Position numbers and translations under genes: made by a program
From: Mycolicibacter virginiensis
Lineage (GTDB): Bacteria > Actinomycetota > Actinomycetes > Mycobacteriales > Mycobacteriaceae
Reading direction: 5' to 3'
NCBI RefSeq assembly: GCF_022374935.2
Contig: NZ_CP092430.2
Coordinates: 3,658,001-3,722,000 of the forward strand
Length of the DNA stretch: 64,000 bases
Notes under the pieces: generated by a model
Database searches by the model: none
What the model was told of the DNA's origin: nothing
The model's input: only the letters and a program-made list of their open reading frames with translations
Shown: positions 36,086 to 44,453 of the stretch, piece after piece
Layout of the letters: each line of letters opens with the position of its first letter
How positions within the stretch are numbered: position 1 is the first letter of the stretch

Positions 36086-38445
36086 GCGTGGTGGGCGTTC
36101 CCCTACCCCGGCTGGTCATCGCCGCACCCGCATCCGGGCACGGCAAGACCACGGTGGCGGTCGGAGTAATGGCCGCGCTGGCCGCCCGCGGCGTGCAGGT
36201 CAGCGGACACAAGGTCGGCCCGGACTACATCGATCCCGGCTATCACGCGCTGGCCACCGGCCGGCCGGCCCGCAACCTGGATCCGTATCTGGTCGGCCCC
36301 GACCGGATCGTGCCGTTGCTGCTACACGGCGCCGCGGGCGCGGACGTCGCCGTGATCGAAGGCGTGATGGGGCTTTTCGACGGGCGCCTGGGCACCGACG
36401 GTGAGGCCTCCACCGCGCACGTCGCGGCGTTGACGGCAACGCCGGTAGTACTGGTCGTCGACGTCTCGCATGCCTCCCGGACACATGCCGCGGTCGTAGC
36501 GGGCCTGGCCGGTTTCGATCCGGCGGTGCGCATCGCCGGGGTGGTGCTCAACAAGGCCGGCAGCGCGCGGCACGCCGATGAAGTCGTTGCCGCGTTGCGC
36601 CCCAGCGGTATTCCGGTGCTCGGGGTGTTGCCCCGCGACGCGGGCGTGCAGACGCCGTCGCGGCATCTCGGGCTGGTGCCGGCGGCCGAGCGCGACGAAT
36701 CGGCCGCCATGACCGCTCGACTTGCCGAGCTGATGGAGCAGCACGTGGACGTGGACACGCTACTGGCGGTGGCCCGCCAGGCTCCGGAATTGACCGGCAA
36801 CGCCTGGGAGCCGGCCGCCGAGGTCCGTGCCGCCTCGGGGCGCCGGCCGGTGGTGGCGGTCGCCGCCGGACGCGCCTTCACCTTCGGCTACACCGAGACC
36901 TTCGAGCTGCTGCGCGCCGCCGGTTGCGAGGTGGTCAGCTTCGACCCCCTCACCGACAGATGTCTGCCGACCGGCACCGCCGGGATCTATCTGGGCGGCG
37001 GGTTTCCGGAGGTCTACGCAGAACCGTTGGGCGCCAACACCGCCCTGCTGGGTGCGCTGCGGGCGGCGATCGCGGCGGGCGTGCCGACCGTCGCGGAGTG
37101 CGGCGGGCTGGCGTATCTGTGCCGTCGGGTGGGTGATGACGCCGGGGTCGGCGCGCTGCCGGGTGATGCGGCGATGACCCCGCGCCTGACGTTGGGCTAT
37201 CGGGAAGCCACGGCGGCGGCCGACAACCTGCTGGCGCGGGCGGGAGATCGGGCCAACGGACACGAATTCCACCGCACCCAGGTCGTTTTCGATCACGCTG
37301 TGAGCGCGGCCTGGCAGCTTCCCGACGGCCCGGACGGTTTTGGCTCGACGAGCCTGCATGCGTCCTACCTGCACACCCATTGGGCCGGACATCCCGGGTT
37401 GGCGCAGCGGTTCGCGAACGCGGTACACGGTTTCAGCGGCCCGGATCTGCACCATCACGGCGATGTCGAGGCCGCACCCGGGCTGCTCGATTTCGCGGTC
37501 AACGTCTACGCCGGGCCACGACCGGACTGGCTCGAGCGCGCCCTGCATGCCTCCCTCGACGACGCCGTGGCCTACCCCGAGGCGTCGGCGGCCCGCGCCG
37601 CGTTGGCCGCCCGGCACGGTCGCACCGCTACGGAGGTACTGCCCACAGCGGGCGCGTCGGAGGCCTTCGACCTGGTGGCTCGCATGCGGCCGTGGCGCTC
37701 CCCGGTGGTGGTGCATCCGCAGTACACCGGCCCGCATGCCGCATTGACCGCCGCGGGCCACAGCGTCGGTACAGTGCTGTGCACGGCCGACGACGGCTTC
37801 GCGCTGCACCCGGATGCGGTGCCCGAGGACGCCGACCTCGTCGTCGTCGGTAATCCGACCAATCCCACCGGGGTGTTGCATCCGGCGCAGACGCTGCGTC
37901 AGTTGTTGCGTCCGGGCCGGGTGGTGCTGATCGACGAGGCGTTCCTCGATGCCATTCCCGGTGAGCCGGAAACCCTGTCCGGAGAGCGTCATTCGGGGCT
38001 GTTGGTGAGCCGCAGCCTGACCAAGCACTGGTCGATACCCGGGGTACGCGCGGGATACCTGCTCGGCGATCCCGCGCTGCTCGCCGAGGCCGCACGACTG
38101 CAGATCCCCTGGTCAGTGTCCGCATCGGCGTTGGCCGCCATGCTGGCCTGCTCGGATGAGCGAGCGTTGTGCGAAAGTGAGCTGCGGGCTCGGCAATTGA
38201 CGTCGTGGCGGGCGCACCTGGATGAGGGGCTCGCCGCGCGCGAGGTGCGGTTCGTCGCGGGCTTGGCCCCGTTCGTTCTTGCCCAGGTCGGCCGTGGGGT
38301 GCATACGGCGTTGCGCGAGCGCGGAATTGCCGTGCGACGCGCCGATACTTTTCCCGGCCTGGATGACAGCTGGGTGCGGATAGCGGTACGGCCCCCGGAC
38401 CTGACCGACCAGCTGCTGGCCGCACTCGACCGGATTCGGCGGTGA
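36079..38445 (+). CDS. cobB-cobC: Fused CobB a,c-diamide synthase and CobC aminotransferase
   Basis: A 788-residue fusion. Residues 1 to about 452 are cobyrinic acid a,c-diamide synthase: P-loop ASGHGKTT (18-25), KVGPDYIDPG, VMGLFDG, and a class I glutamine amidotransferase with Cys341 in VAECGGLAYL. Residues about 455-788 are a fold-type I PLP enzyme of the CobC/threonine-phosphate-decarboxylase group: VGNPTNPTGVL and Lys649 in SRSLTKHW. One chain thus amidates the ring and makes the aminopropanol arm. In M. tuberculosis the two are separate genes (Rv2848c, Rv2231c). ATG 36079 overlaps cobO; GTG 36082 is an alternative. Confidence 0.92.
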   Translation: MVSVVGVPLPRLVIAAPASGHGKTTVAVGVMAALAARGVQVSGHKVGPDYIDPGYHALATGRPARNLDPYLVGPDRIVPLLLHGAAGADVAVIEGVMGLFDGRLGTDGEASTAHVAALTATPVVLVVDVSHASRTHAAVVAGLAGFDPAVRIAGVVLNKAGSARHADEVVAALRPSGIPVLGVLPRDAGVQTPSRHLGLVPAAERDESAAMTARLAELMEQHVDVDTLLAVARQAPELTGNAWEPAAEVRAASGRRPVVAVAAGRAFTFGYTETFELLRAAGCEVVSFDPLTDRCLPTGTAGIYLGGGFPEVYAEPLGANTALLGALRAAIAAGVPTVAECGGLAYLCRRVGDDAGVGALPGDAAMTPRLTLGYREATAAADNLLARAGDRANGHEFHRTQVVFDHAVSAAWQLPDGPDGFGSTSLHASYLHTHWAGHPGLAQRFANAVHGFSGPDLHHHGDVEAAPGLLDFAVNVYAGPRPDWLERALHASLDDAVAYPEASAARAALAARHGRTATEVLPTAGASEAFDLVARMRPWRSPVVVHPQYTGPHAALTAAGHSVGTVLCTADDGFALHPDAVPEDADLVVVGNPTNPTGVLHPAQTLRQLLRPGRVVLIDEAFLDAIPGEPETLSGERHSGLLVSRSLTKHWSIPGVRAGYLLGDPALLAEAARLQIPWSVSASALAAMLACSDERALCESELRARQLTSWRAHLDEGLAAREVRFVAGLAPFVLAQVGRGVHTALRERGIAVRRADTFPGLDDSWVRIAVRPPDLTDQLLAALDRIRR

Positions 38446-39362
38446 TTGCTTCCCGGACACTCGGGCTGGCGCTCGGCTACGCCGCCGACCGCGCCTGGGG
38501 CGATCCACGGCGGCTGCATCCGGTCGCCGGATTCGGGACGTGCGCGCTGGCGTTGGAGCGGCGGCTTTACCGCGATGATCGGGCAAGCGGGGTCGCCCAC
38601 ATCTTGGTCTTGGTCGGGAGCGTCATCGGGCTGGCCTACGCGGGTGAGCGTTCAGCCCGCAATCCGTTGGCCCGCACGGCACTGACTGCGGCCGTCACCT
38701 GGGCGGTGCTCGGCGGCCGGTCACTGGAACGCGAAGCCGAGACCGTGCACGCCTTCCTGGCCGCCGGCGACCTGGAGTCCGCCCGGACCCGGGTGCGCAA
38801 CCTGGTCGGTCGTGATACGACCGCGTTGGGTCCAGACGAGGTCGCGCGTGCCGTCGTCGAATCCGTGGCGGAGAACACCTCCGACGCGGTGGTGGCATCG
38901 CTGGTGTGGGGTGCGGTGGCGGGCATTCCGGGCCTGGTCGCACACCGCGCCGCCAACACACTGGATGCCATGATCGGGCACCGCAACGCCCGCTACGACC
39001 GGTTCGGCTGGGCGGCAGCACGATTGGATGACCTGCTGGGATTGCCGGCTTCCCGGTTGAGCGGTGTCCTGGCAGCTGCCCTGGGCCCTGATCCCGCCGG
39101 AGCGCTGCGGGCATGGCACCGCGACGCCCGACAGCACCCCAGCCCCAACGCCGGGGTGGTCGAGGCCGCCTTCGCCGGGGCGCTGGGGCTGCAACTCGGC
39201 GGGGTCAACACCTACTACGGAAATCGGCGCGAGGATCGCGCCCGGATGGGCTACGGTCGGGCGCCTGCGCCATCCGACATTCCGCGGACGACGCGGCTGG
39301 CCCGGCGGGTGGGCGTGGGCGCCCTGCTCACCGCGGTGGCGTGGTGTCTGACCCGAGGCTGA
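38442..39362 (+). CDS. cobD: Adenosylcobinamide-phosphate synthase
   Basis: A 306-residue membrane protein of the CobD/CbiB family joining the aminopropanol(-phosphate) arm to adenosylcobyric acid. AYAADRAWGDPRRLHPVAGFG is the N-terminal family block split across helix one; VVESVAENTSDAVVASLVW and YRAANTLDAMIGHRN-like HRAANTLDAMIGHRN follow, then PSPNAGVVEAAFAGAL and NTYYGNRREDR. GTG start at 38442 overlaps the CobC stop, so the arm-making and arm-joining enzymes are translated in sequence. Confidence 0.94.
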   Translation: MIASRTLGLALGYAADRAWGDPRRLHPVAGFGTCALALERRLYRDDRASGVAHILVLVGSVIGLAYAGERSARNPLARTALTAAVTWAVLGGRSLEREAETVHAFLAAGDLESARTRVRNLVGRDTTALGPDEVARAVVESVAENTSDAVVASLVWGAVAGIPGLVAHRAANTLDAMIGHRNARYDRFGWAAARLDDLLGLPASRLSGVLAAALGPDPAGALRAWHRDARQHPSPNAGVVEAAFAGALGLQLGGVNTYYGNRREDRARMGYGRAPAPSDIPRTTRLARRVGVGALLTAVAWCLTRG

Positions 39363-39375
39363 TGAGGAGGTAGCG

Positions 39376-39813
39376 GTGGCGACCCTCGACGGTGTTGAGT
39401 TCTCAACCGATGCTGCGCGCGTCGATCGAGATTGGCTCTGGAACGAGCTGGTCGAGCACACCTACTGGGCGAAGTACCGCACCCGCGCCATGTTCGACCG
39501 TCAGCTGGACAGCGCGTGGCGCATGGTGGGCGCCTACCGGGCCGACGACGGCGCGATGATCGGTTTCTGCCGCGCCGTGTCCGACGGTGCGGCCTTCGCC
39601 TACCTCGCGGACGTCTATGTCGCGCGCGATCAACGGGGCCGCGAGATCGGCAAAGGCCTGCTGCGGAAGATGATCGACGAAGGCCCCGGTCGGGATTTCC
39701 GGTGGACGTTGCACACCGCTGACGCACACGGCTTGTACGAGCAATTCGGCTTCGCTGTGCCTGACGCGACGTATATGGAGCGGCCGTCGCGGCTGGCGCA
39801 TATCCGGGACTGA
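39376..39813 (+). CDS. GNAT-family acetyltransferase
   Basis: A 145-residue acetyltransferase. The CoA-binding stretch is YVARDQRGREIGKGLLRKMID, preceded by the AYLADVY strand; the C-terminal TADAHGLYEQFGF is common in small GNAT proteins. GTG start with a good ribosome site (aggaggtag) 13 bases after cobD, so it may ride on the cobalamin operon without being part of the pathway. Substrate unknown. Confidence 0.85.
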   Translation: MATLDGVEFSTDAARVDRDWLWNELVEHTYWAKYRTRAMFDRQLDSAWRMVGAYRADDGAMIGFCRAVSDGAAFAYLADVYVARDQRGREIGKGLLRKMIDEGPGRDFRWTLHTADAHGLYEQFGFAVPDATYMERPSRLAHIRD

Positions 39814-39818
39814 GGCCG

Positions 39819-40181
39819 TCAGGCGTGCGTCAGGTCCGCTGCGTGGATCTTCTCACTCTGCTGGATATCGCTGGCATTCGTCGATTTCAGCCGCCAGATG
39901 CTGACCAACCCGTCGGGGCCGGTGAGCTCGCCGGCAGCGAGCGCTTCACCGATCAGGTTTCGCACGCGTGGCTCGTCGGCGGCTTCCGCGGCGAACAGCA
40001 CCCGCAATACCAGTTCGTCGCCGACAACACGGTGGGCGACGTGGTGCGGCGCTAGGGGGCACGGCGGCGGGTGATCCCAACTGCCGCACAGCGCTTGGGC
40101 GATGGCTCCGCCGGGCGCGTTCGGACTACCGCCGGGCTCCATCACCACGACCGCGTCGTGGGCGTACGCATGGCGAACCAT
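39819..40181 (-). CDS. Conserved hypothetical protein
   Basis: A 120-residue soluble protein, no signal or membrane segment. It begins MVRHAYAHDAVVVMEPGG, contains LCGSWDHPPPCPLAPHH with two Cys and three His close together (a possible metal or redox site), and ends in a short helical FAAEAADEPRVRNLIGEAL block. I do not recognise a family. Convergent with the acetyltransferase, 5 bases apart. Confidence 0.6.
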   Translation of the reverse strand: MVRHAYAHDAVVVMEPGGSPNAPGGAIAQALCGSWDHPPPCPLAPHHVAHRVVGDELVLRVLFAAEAADEPRVRNLIGEALAAGELTGPDGLVSIWRLKSTNASDIQQSEKIHAADLTHA

Positions 40182-40201
40182 GGGTCGCGATGCTACGGGA
40201 T

Positions 40202-40228
40202 TTATCCACAGTTTCGGGTTGATCCACA
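40202..40228 (+). promoter_or_regulatory. Two DnaA-box-like sites
   Basis: ttatccaca (40202-40210) matches the general DnaA box exactly, and tgatccaca (40220-40228) differs by one base, same orientation, 18 bases apart. They lie in the 109-base gap upstream of the DUF222 gene. Possible DnaA-regulated promoter or chance. Confidence 0.35.
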
Positions 40229-40527
40229 GGGTGGCCTTTCCCGGGCTGTCTTCCGGTGTTGTTGTCGGGGGTGGTTTTTAGCGTCGGGGTATGGCAACGG
40301 TGTTGGGTGCGGTGGCGGCGCGGGAGCAGGTCTGCGCTGCACTCGATGCCATTGACGCCGCCCAGGCGGTGTTGCGGGCGACCCCGACGGATCTGGTGGG
40401 CAACGACTTTCGCATCGATATCGCCGACCGCTTGGAGACCCAAGAACGCATCAATCGCGGATTGATGTATCGGATCTTCGGCGAACTCGCCGACCCGCCC
40501 GATGGCTGCGGTTCGATCGCCGCAGCA

Positions 40528-41989
40528 GAGCGTGTCAAGTTTTCTGTGTAAGTCGTCTGCCTGAATAGTTCGGTTGTGGTGCTTACAGATACGGATCGAT
40601 GCGATCTGGGTAGACCAGCGTGAGCTGTTCGAGGGCCTTCTTCCAGTTGGTGACCACCTGTCCTTCCACGAGCCGTCCGGGGGCTGTTCGGCAACGTTTC
40701 TGGCCGCGTTCCTTGGCCCGATCAGCGGCCCGTTTGTCCTCGATGTTGCAGATCGCCAACCAGAGCAACTTCACCACGGCGGCGTCGTTGGGGAACTGGC
40801 CGCGAGTCTTGATGACTTTGCGCATCTGGTAGTTCAGCGACTCGATCGAGTTCGTCGTGTAGATCACCCGCCGCAGCTCAGGTGGGAATGCCAGGAACGG
40901 AATGAACTGCTCCCAGGCCCGATCGAAGACCCTGGTCACCGTCGGGTTCTTGGAGCCCAATTCCGATGCCCCGAAGGCATCAAGCTCGGCGCGGGCAGCG
41001 TCGGCGTCGACCGCGGTGTACACGGGTTTGAGGGCGTTGGCTACGGCCTTGCGGTCGCTGTAGGACACGAATCGCAGCGCGTTGCGGATTAAGTGCACCA
41101 CACACGTCTGCACGGTGGCCTGTGACCAGGTGGCCGCGATCGCCTCGGGGAACCCGGTCAACCCGTCGCAGCACACGATCAGCACGTCCTTGATCCCGCG
41201 GTTAGCCAGGTCAGCACACACCGACGCCCAGAACGCCGCTCCTTCGTTGTTCTGGACCCAGATGCCCAGAACATGCTTGATCCCGGCCATATCGACGCCT
41301 ACGGCGATGTGAGCGGCCTTGTTGCGGGTATGGCCGCCGTCTTTGACCTTCACGATCATCGCGTCGAGGTAGATCACCGGGTACAGCGACTCCAGCGGCC
41401 GGCGCTGCCAGCTCAAAACCTCATCGGAGATCTCGTCGACGATCTTGGAGATCGTCTCATGGGAGACCTCGGTGCCGATCGTGGAGGCCAGGTGAAATTG
41501 GATGTCTCGCAATGTCATTCCACCGGCATACAGGGAGATGATCATGTCATCGAGGCCCCCGATGCGGCGTTGGCCCTTGGGCACCAGCCGCGGGGTGAAC
41601 GAACCGTCCCGGTCCCGAGGCACATCCAAAGGCACCGGGCCCGCCTCAGTTAGCACCGTCTTGGGTGACGCGCCGTTACGGGCATTGGGCAGCTCCCGGC
41701 CGACCGGATCACCCTTCTCATAGCCCAGGTGATCAGTCAGCTCGGCCGCCAGCCCCCGCTCCAAGGCGAGCTTGATCAAGCCGGGCAACAAGCCGCCCTC
41801 ACCGGTCAGCGCAACCTGTCCGGTATCGATCTGAGCCAGCAGCTCATCCACCGTGCCCGAGGCCCGAAGCGCCTCGGCCATCTCCACCGTGGAGCCAACC
41901 TCAACCAACTGCGAGTCCACATCCCTGTCTGTCGTCACGTCCTGAGATCCTTCCGCTTCCCGGACCTACACAGACCATCTGACACCCCC
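40528..41989 (-). mobile_element. Intact IS256-family insertion sequence, about 1462 bp
   Basis: Terminal inverted repeats of about 27 bases (40528-40554 and 41963-41989) agree at about 20 positions; the shared core is gtgtca....t..tctgtgta.gtc. The direct repeat ccgcagca flanks the element exactly (40520-40527 and 41990-41997), the 8-base target duplication expected of IS256 elements. One complete transposase gene fills it. The clean duplication and intact open frame indicate a recent insertion. Confidence 0.92.
40583..41938 (-). CDS. IS256-family (Mutator-type) transposase
   Basis: A 451-residue DDE transposase. The catalytic residues lie in YLDAMIVKV (first Asp), IVCCDGLTGFPEAI (second Asp) and YTTNSIESLNYQMRK (Glu). 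The N-terminal region has LAAELTDHLGYEKGDP and NARNGASPKTVLTE, normal for the family, and CVVHLIRNALRFVSYSDRK is the conserved C/H block. No frameshift or internal stop, so the element could be active. Confidence 0.95.
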   Translation of the reverse strand: MTTDRDVDSQLVEVGSTVEMAEALRASGTVDELLAQIDTGQVALTGEGGLLPGLIKLALERGLAAELTDHLGYEKGDPVGRELPNARNGASPKTVLTEAGPVPLDVPRDRDGSFTPRLVPKGQRRIGGLDDMIISLYAGGMTLRDIQFHLASTIGTEVSHETISKIVDEISDEVLSWQRRPLESLYPVIYLDAMIVKVKDGGHTRNKAAHIAVGVDMAGIKHVLGIWVQNNEGAAFWASVCADLANRGIKDVLIVCCDGLTGFPEAIAATWSQATVQTCVVHLIRNALRFVSYSDRKAVANALKPVYTAVDADAARAELDAFGASELGSKNPTVTRVFDRAWEQFIPFLAFPPELRRVIYTTNSIESLNYQMRKVIKTRGQFPNDAAVVKLLWLAICNIEDKRAADRAKERGQKRCRTAPGRLVEGQVVTNWKKALEQLTLVYPDRIDPYL

Positions 41990-43152
41990 CCGCAGCACGG
42001 ACCGCCCTATGGAAACGGCTGCGGATCACCCCCCGCGAGATCACCCGCCGCTGCCGCCTGGCCGCCCGCATCCGACCCCGACGCTCCCTGACCGGAGCCG
42101 TTTTGCCTCCTGAACTCCCGGCCCTAGCCAGCGCAGTGGCCGCCGGCTCTATTGGGGAAGACCACATCCGCGCGATCTGCCAAGCCGTCGACGTCCTACC
42201 CACCTCAGTAGCCCCACCCCAGATCAGTGCGGCTGAGGCCGCCCTGGTCTCCCACGCCACCGCAGTCGACGCCGGGGTGCTCACCAAAATCGGGCAACGC
42301 ATCGCCGATCACCTCAACCCCGACGGCCTATTCAGCGACCACGACCGCGCACGCCGCCGCAGCCTGACACTGGGCCGCCAAGGCCCCGACGGCATGTCCA
42401 AACTCACCGGACTCCTCGACCCCCAAACCCGCGCCTACTTCGAAGCCATCGCCGCCGCGGTACGCCCCGGACGCCACCAGCCCGATCCCAGCGACCCCGC
42501 CGCCGGTGATGACCGCACCGCCGCGCAGCGCTGCCACGACGCCCTGCGCCTAGCCCTATCCACCGCCATCGGCTCGGGCAAACTCGGCACCCACCGCGGC
42601 CACCCCGTCACCGTCATCGTCACCACCACCCTCGCCGAACTCAACCAAGCCGCCCACGCCGCCGCCGACCCCACCATCGCCATGCCACCGCCGGCACTGA
42701 CCGGCGGCGGATCCCGACTACCGATGCGCGACCTGATCACCATGGCCGCCCAAGCGATTCACTACCTGGCCGTCTTCGACGACCACACCAAACGCCCGCT
42801 CTACCTCGGCCGACAAAAACGCATCGCCACCGCCGATCAACGCCTCATCTGCCACGCCCGCGACCGCGGCTGCACCCGACCAAACTGCCTGGAACCGGGC
42901 TACCACTGCGAAGTGCACCACTCCCAACCCTGGGCACACGGCGGCCACACCAACGCCGACGAACTGTTCTTCGCCTGCGGCTGCGACCACACCGACACCA
43001 CCGACGGCCACCAACAAACCATCCCCACCACCACCGGACGCCTCGCCTGGACCGACGGAACCGGACCACCCCAAATCAACCACGCCCACCACCCCGACGA
43101 ACTCCTCAAAGGCGACCCAGACCCACCCGGCGACGAAGCCGCCTAGCAGGCG

Positions 43153-43578
43153 TCAGGCGTCGGTTCTGATCAGCTCCACCACCGGGATGACCCGCTGGGT
43201 GCGTTCGCGGTAGGTGGCGAAGCCCGGGTAGCGCTCGGCCTGGATCCCGTAGAGCCGATCATGTTCGGCACCGGTGATCTCGGTGGCGGTGACCGCAAAG
43301 GTGTCGGTGCCGAGTTCGACAGTCGCCGAGGGGTTCGCTCGCAGGTTGTAGTACCAGCTCGGATGGTTGTCCTTGCCCTCGTTGGAGGCGAAAACGATGA
43401 TCCGGTCGCCCTCGGGGAGGTACATCATCGGGCTGGTGCGCTGCTGTCCGGATTTGGCCCCAGTGGTAGTCAGTAACAGGACCGGGGCCCCTTCGAACCG
43501 TCCGCCCAATTTCCCACCGCTGCTACGGAACTCCGCGATATTACGGGCGTTGAACTCCAGGGTGCGCTGTGCGTCCAC
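43153..43578 (-). CDS. Deazaflavin (F420)-dependent nitroreductase-like protein
   Basis: A 141-residue protein of the Ddn-like family. FRSSGGKLGGRFEGAPVLLLTTTGAKSG is the characteristic N-terminal block, and VFASNEGKDNHPSWYYNLRANP the second. Relatives use reduced F420 on quinones or nitro compounds. GTG at 43578 is chosen because it follows aaggaga and gives the usual short N-terminus; a longer frame begins with Arg-rich non-conserved residues. Only 14 bases downstream of the monooxygenase-fold gene, so probably co-transcribed. Confidence 0.85.
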   Translation of the reverse strand: MDAQRTLEFNARNIAEFRSSGGKLGGRFEGAPVLLLTTTGAKSGQQRTSPMMYLPEGDRIIVFASNEGKDNHPSWYYNLRANPSATVELGTDTFAVTATEITGAEHDRLYGIQAERYPGFATYRERTQRVIPVVELIRTDA

Positions 43579-43592
43579 GGGCGGCCATCTCC

Positions 43593-43883
43593 TTAGTCGA
43601 TGCCGACGAAGTGCTCGATCACCGGTGGTGAGTCGTAGAAGCCGTGCAGCAATGCGCGCCACTGCTCGAATTCCGGCGACTTCCGAAATCCCTCGGTGTG
43701 CGCCTCAATGTTCTCCCACTGCACCAATAACAAGTAGAGGTTCGGCGATTCGACCGACCGGGACATCGAAATCCCCAGGAATCCGGGCTGGGCGGCGATC
43801 AACGGCCGCGCCTTGGCGAACGCTGCTTCGAAGTCGGCTTCGCTGCCGGGCCGGATGGGCAGTACTCCATGTTCCACAATCAC
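43593..43883 (-). CDS. Antibiotic-biosynthesis-monooxygenase (ABM) domain protein
   Basis: A 96-residue single ABM ferredoxin-like domain: IVEHGVLPIRPGSEADFEAAFAKA, FLGISMSRSVESPNLYLLLVQW and HTEGFRKSPEFEQWRALL are the expected strand-helix pattern. Such proteins act as small oxygenases or haem-degrading enzymes; no haem ligand can be assigned. GTG start at 43883. Divergent from a membrane protein gene across a repeat-rich 123-base gap. Confidence 0.8.
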   Translation of the reverse strand: MIVEHGVLPIRPGSEADFEAAFAKARPLIAAQPGFLGISMSRSVESPNLYLLLVQWENIEAHTEGFRKSPEFEQWRALLHGFYDSPPVIEHFVGID

Positions 43884-43940
43884 GCCTGTCAGTGTGCCCG
43901 ACGATGTGTGGCCTGAATTACCGCCTAAAGACTCTTGTCT

Positions 43941-43988
43941 GTTACCGAATGACACAGATACGTTACCTGCAACTGACAGACACAGATA
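43941..43988. promoter_or_regulatory. Paired direct repeats in divergent promoter
   Basis: gttacc occurs at 43941-43946 and 43962-43967, and gacacagata at 43951-43960 and 43979-43988, giving two similar gttacc...tgaca...cagata units about 21-28 bases apart. They lie 19 bases before the membrane-protein start and about 58 before the ABM start, consistent with tandem regulator sites. Confidence 0.45.
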
Positions 43989-44006
43989 TCTGGAGGAGGT
44001 GACGGG

Positions 44007-44453
44007 ATGAGCGCTCTCGCAGCGGCAGTCGTCTTTGCCTGGTTGGGCATGGTGTTGGCGATCTCATTCCTCGAAGCACCCCTGAAGTTCCGCGCGCCGG
44101 GAATCACCATCCCACTGGGCTTGGGTATCGGCAGATTGGTGTTCCGGGCGCTCAACGCGGTGGAGATCGTGCTGGCGACGGTGGTGGTGTTAGCGGTGGC
44201 CACCAGCGCCCCGGGACGGATCTCGCTGGTCGGGGTCTGCGCTGCGGTGGCAGTGCTGAGCGTGCAGATACTTGTGGTCCGGCCCCGGCTGCGCCGCCGC
44301 TCGGATGCGGTGCTGGCGGCACAGACCGCCCCGCCCGGCGGGATCATCGAGCGCTCCCGCGCCCACTACGCCTACGCGGGACTGGAAGTGGTCAAGGTCG
44401 GTGCACTGCTGACCGCAGGTGCCGCTCTGCAGCTCGCCTCATTCGCCGGTTAG
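44007..44453 (+). CDS. Four-helix membrane protein of unknown function
   Basis: A 148-residue hydrophobic protein with four predicted transmembrane helices (about 3-22, 40-68, 72-92, 123-145). SFLEAPLKFRAPGITIPLGLGIGRLVFRALN is the only obviously conserved-looking stretch, between helices one and two. A strong ribosome site (ctggaggaggtg) precedes ATG 44007. The 3' end overlaps convergent cobK by 15 bases. No function assigned. Confidence 0.72.
   Translation: MSALAAAVVFAWLGMVLAISFLEAPLKFRAPGITIPLGLGIGRLVFRALNAVEIVLATVVVLAVATSAPGRISLVGVCAAVAVLSVQILVVRPRLRRRSDAVLAAQTAPPGGIIERSRAHYAYAGLEVVKVGALLTAGAALQLASFAG

Larger units (their letters stand above)
40291..43146 (+). pseudogene. DUF222/HNH endonuclease-like gene split by an IS256-family element
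   Basis: The N-terminal 79 codons (40291-40527, MATVLGAVAAREQVCAALD...) and the C-terminal part (41998-43146, beginning RTALWKRLRITPREITRRC) belong to one 13E12/DUF222 protein. Removing the insertion and one copy of the 8-base target duplication rejoins them in frame, giving 461 residues, normal for the family. The C-terminus keeps the HNH site (CLEPGYHCEVHHSQPWAHGGHTN area, with Cys pairs). Split as it is, the gene should be non-functional; an internal TTG at 42103 could at most express the C-terminal 347 residues. Confidence 0.9.

Noticed and set aside
40291..40551. Stand-alone 86-residue gene
   Set aside because: Its last codons are IS256 terminal sequence; it is the 5' fragment of the split DUF222 gene.
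42103..43146. Independent HNH endonuclease gene starting at TTG
   Set aside because: The conserved frame continues upstream to the insertion boundary and joins the 5' fragment.
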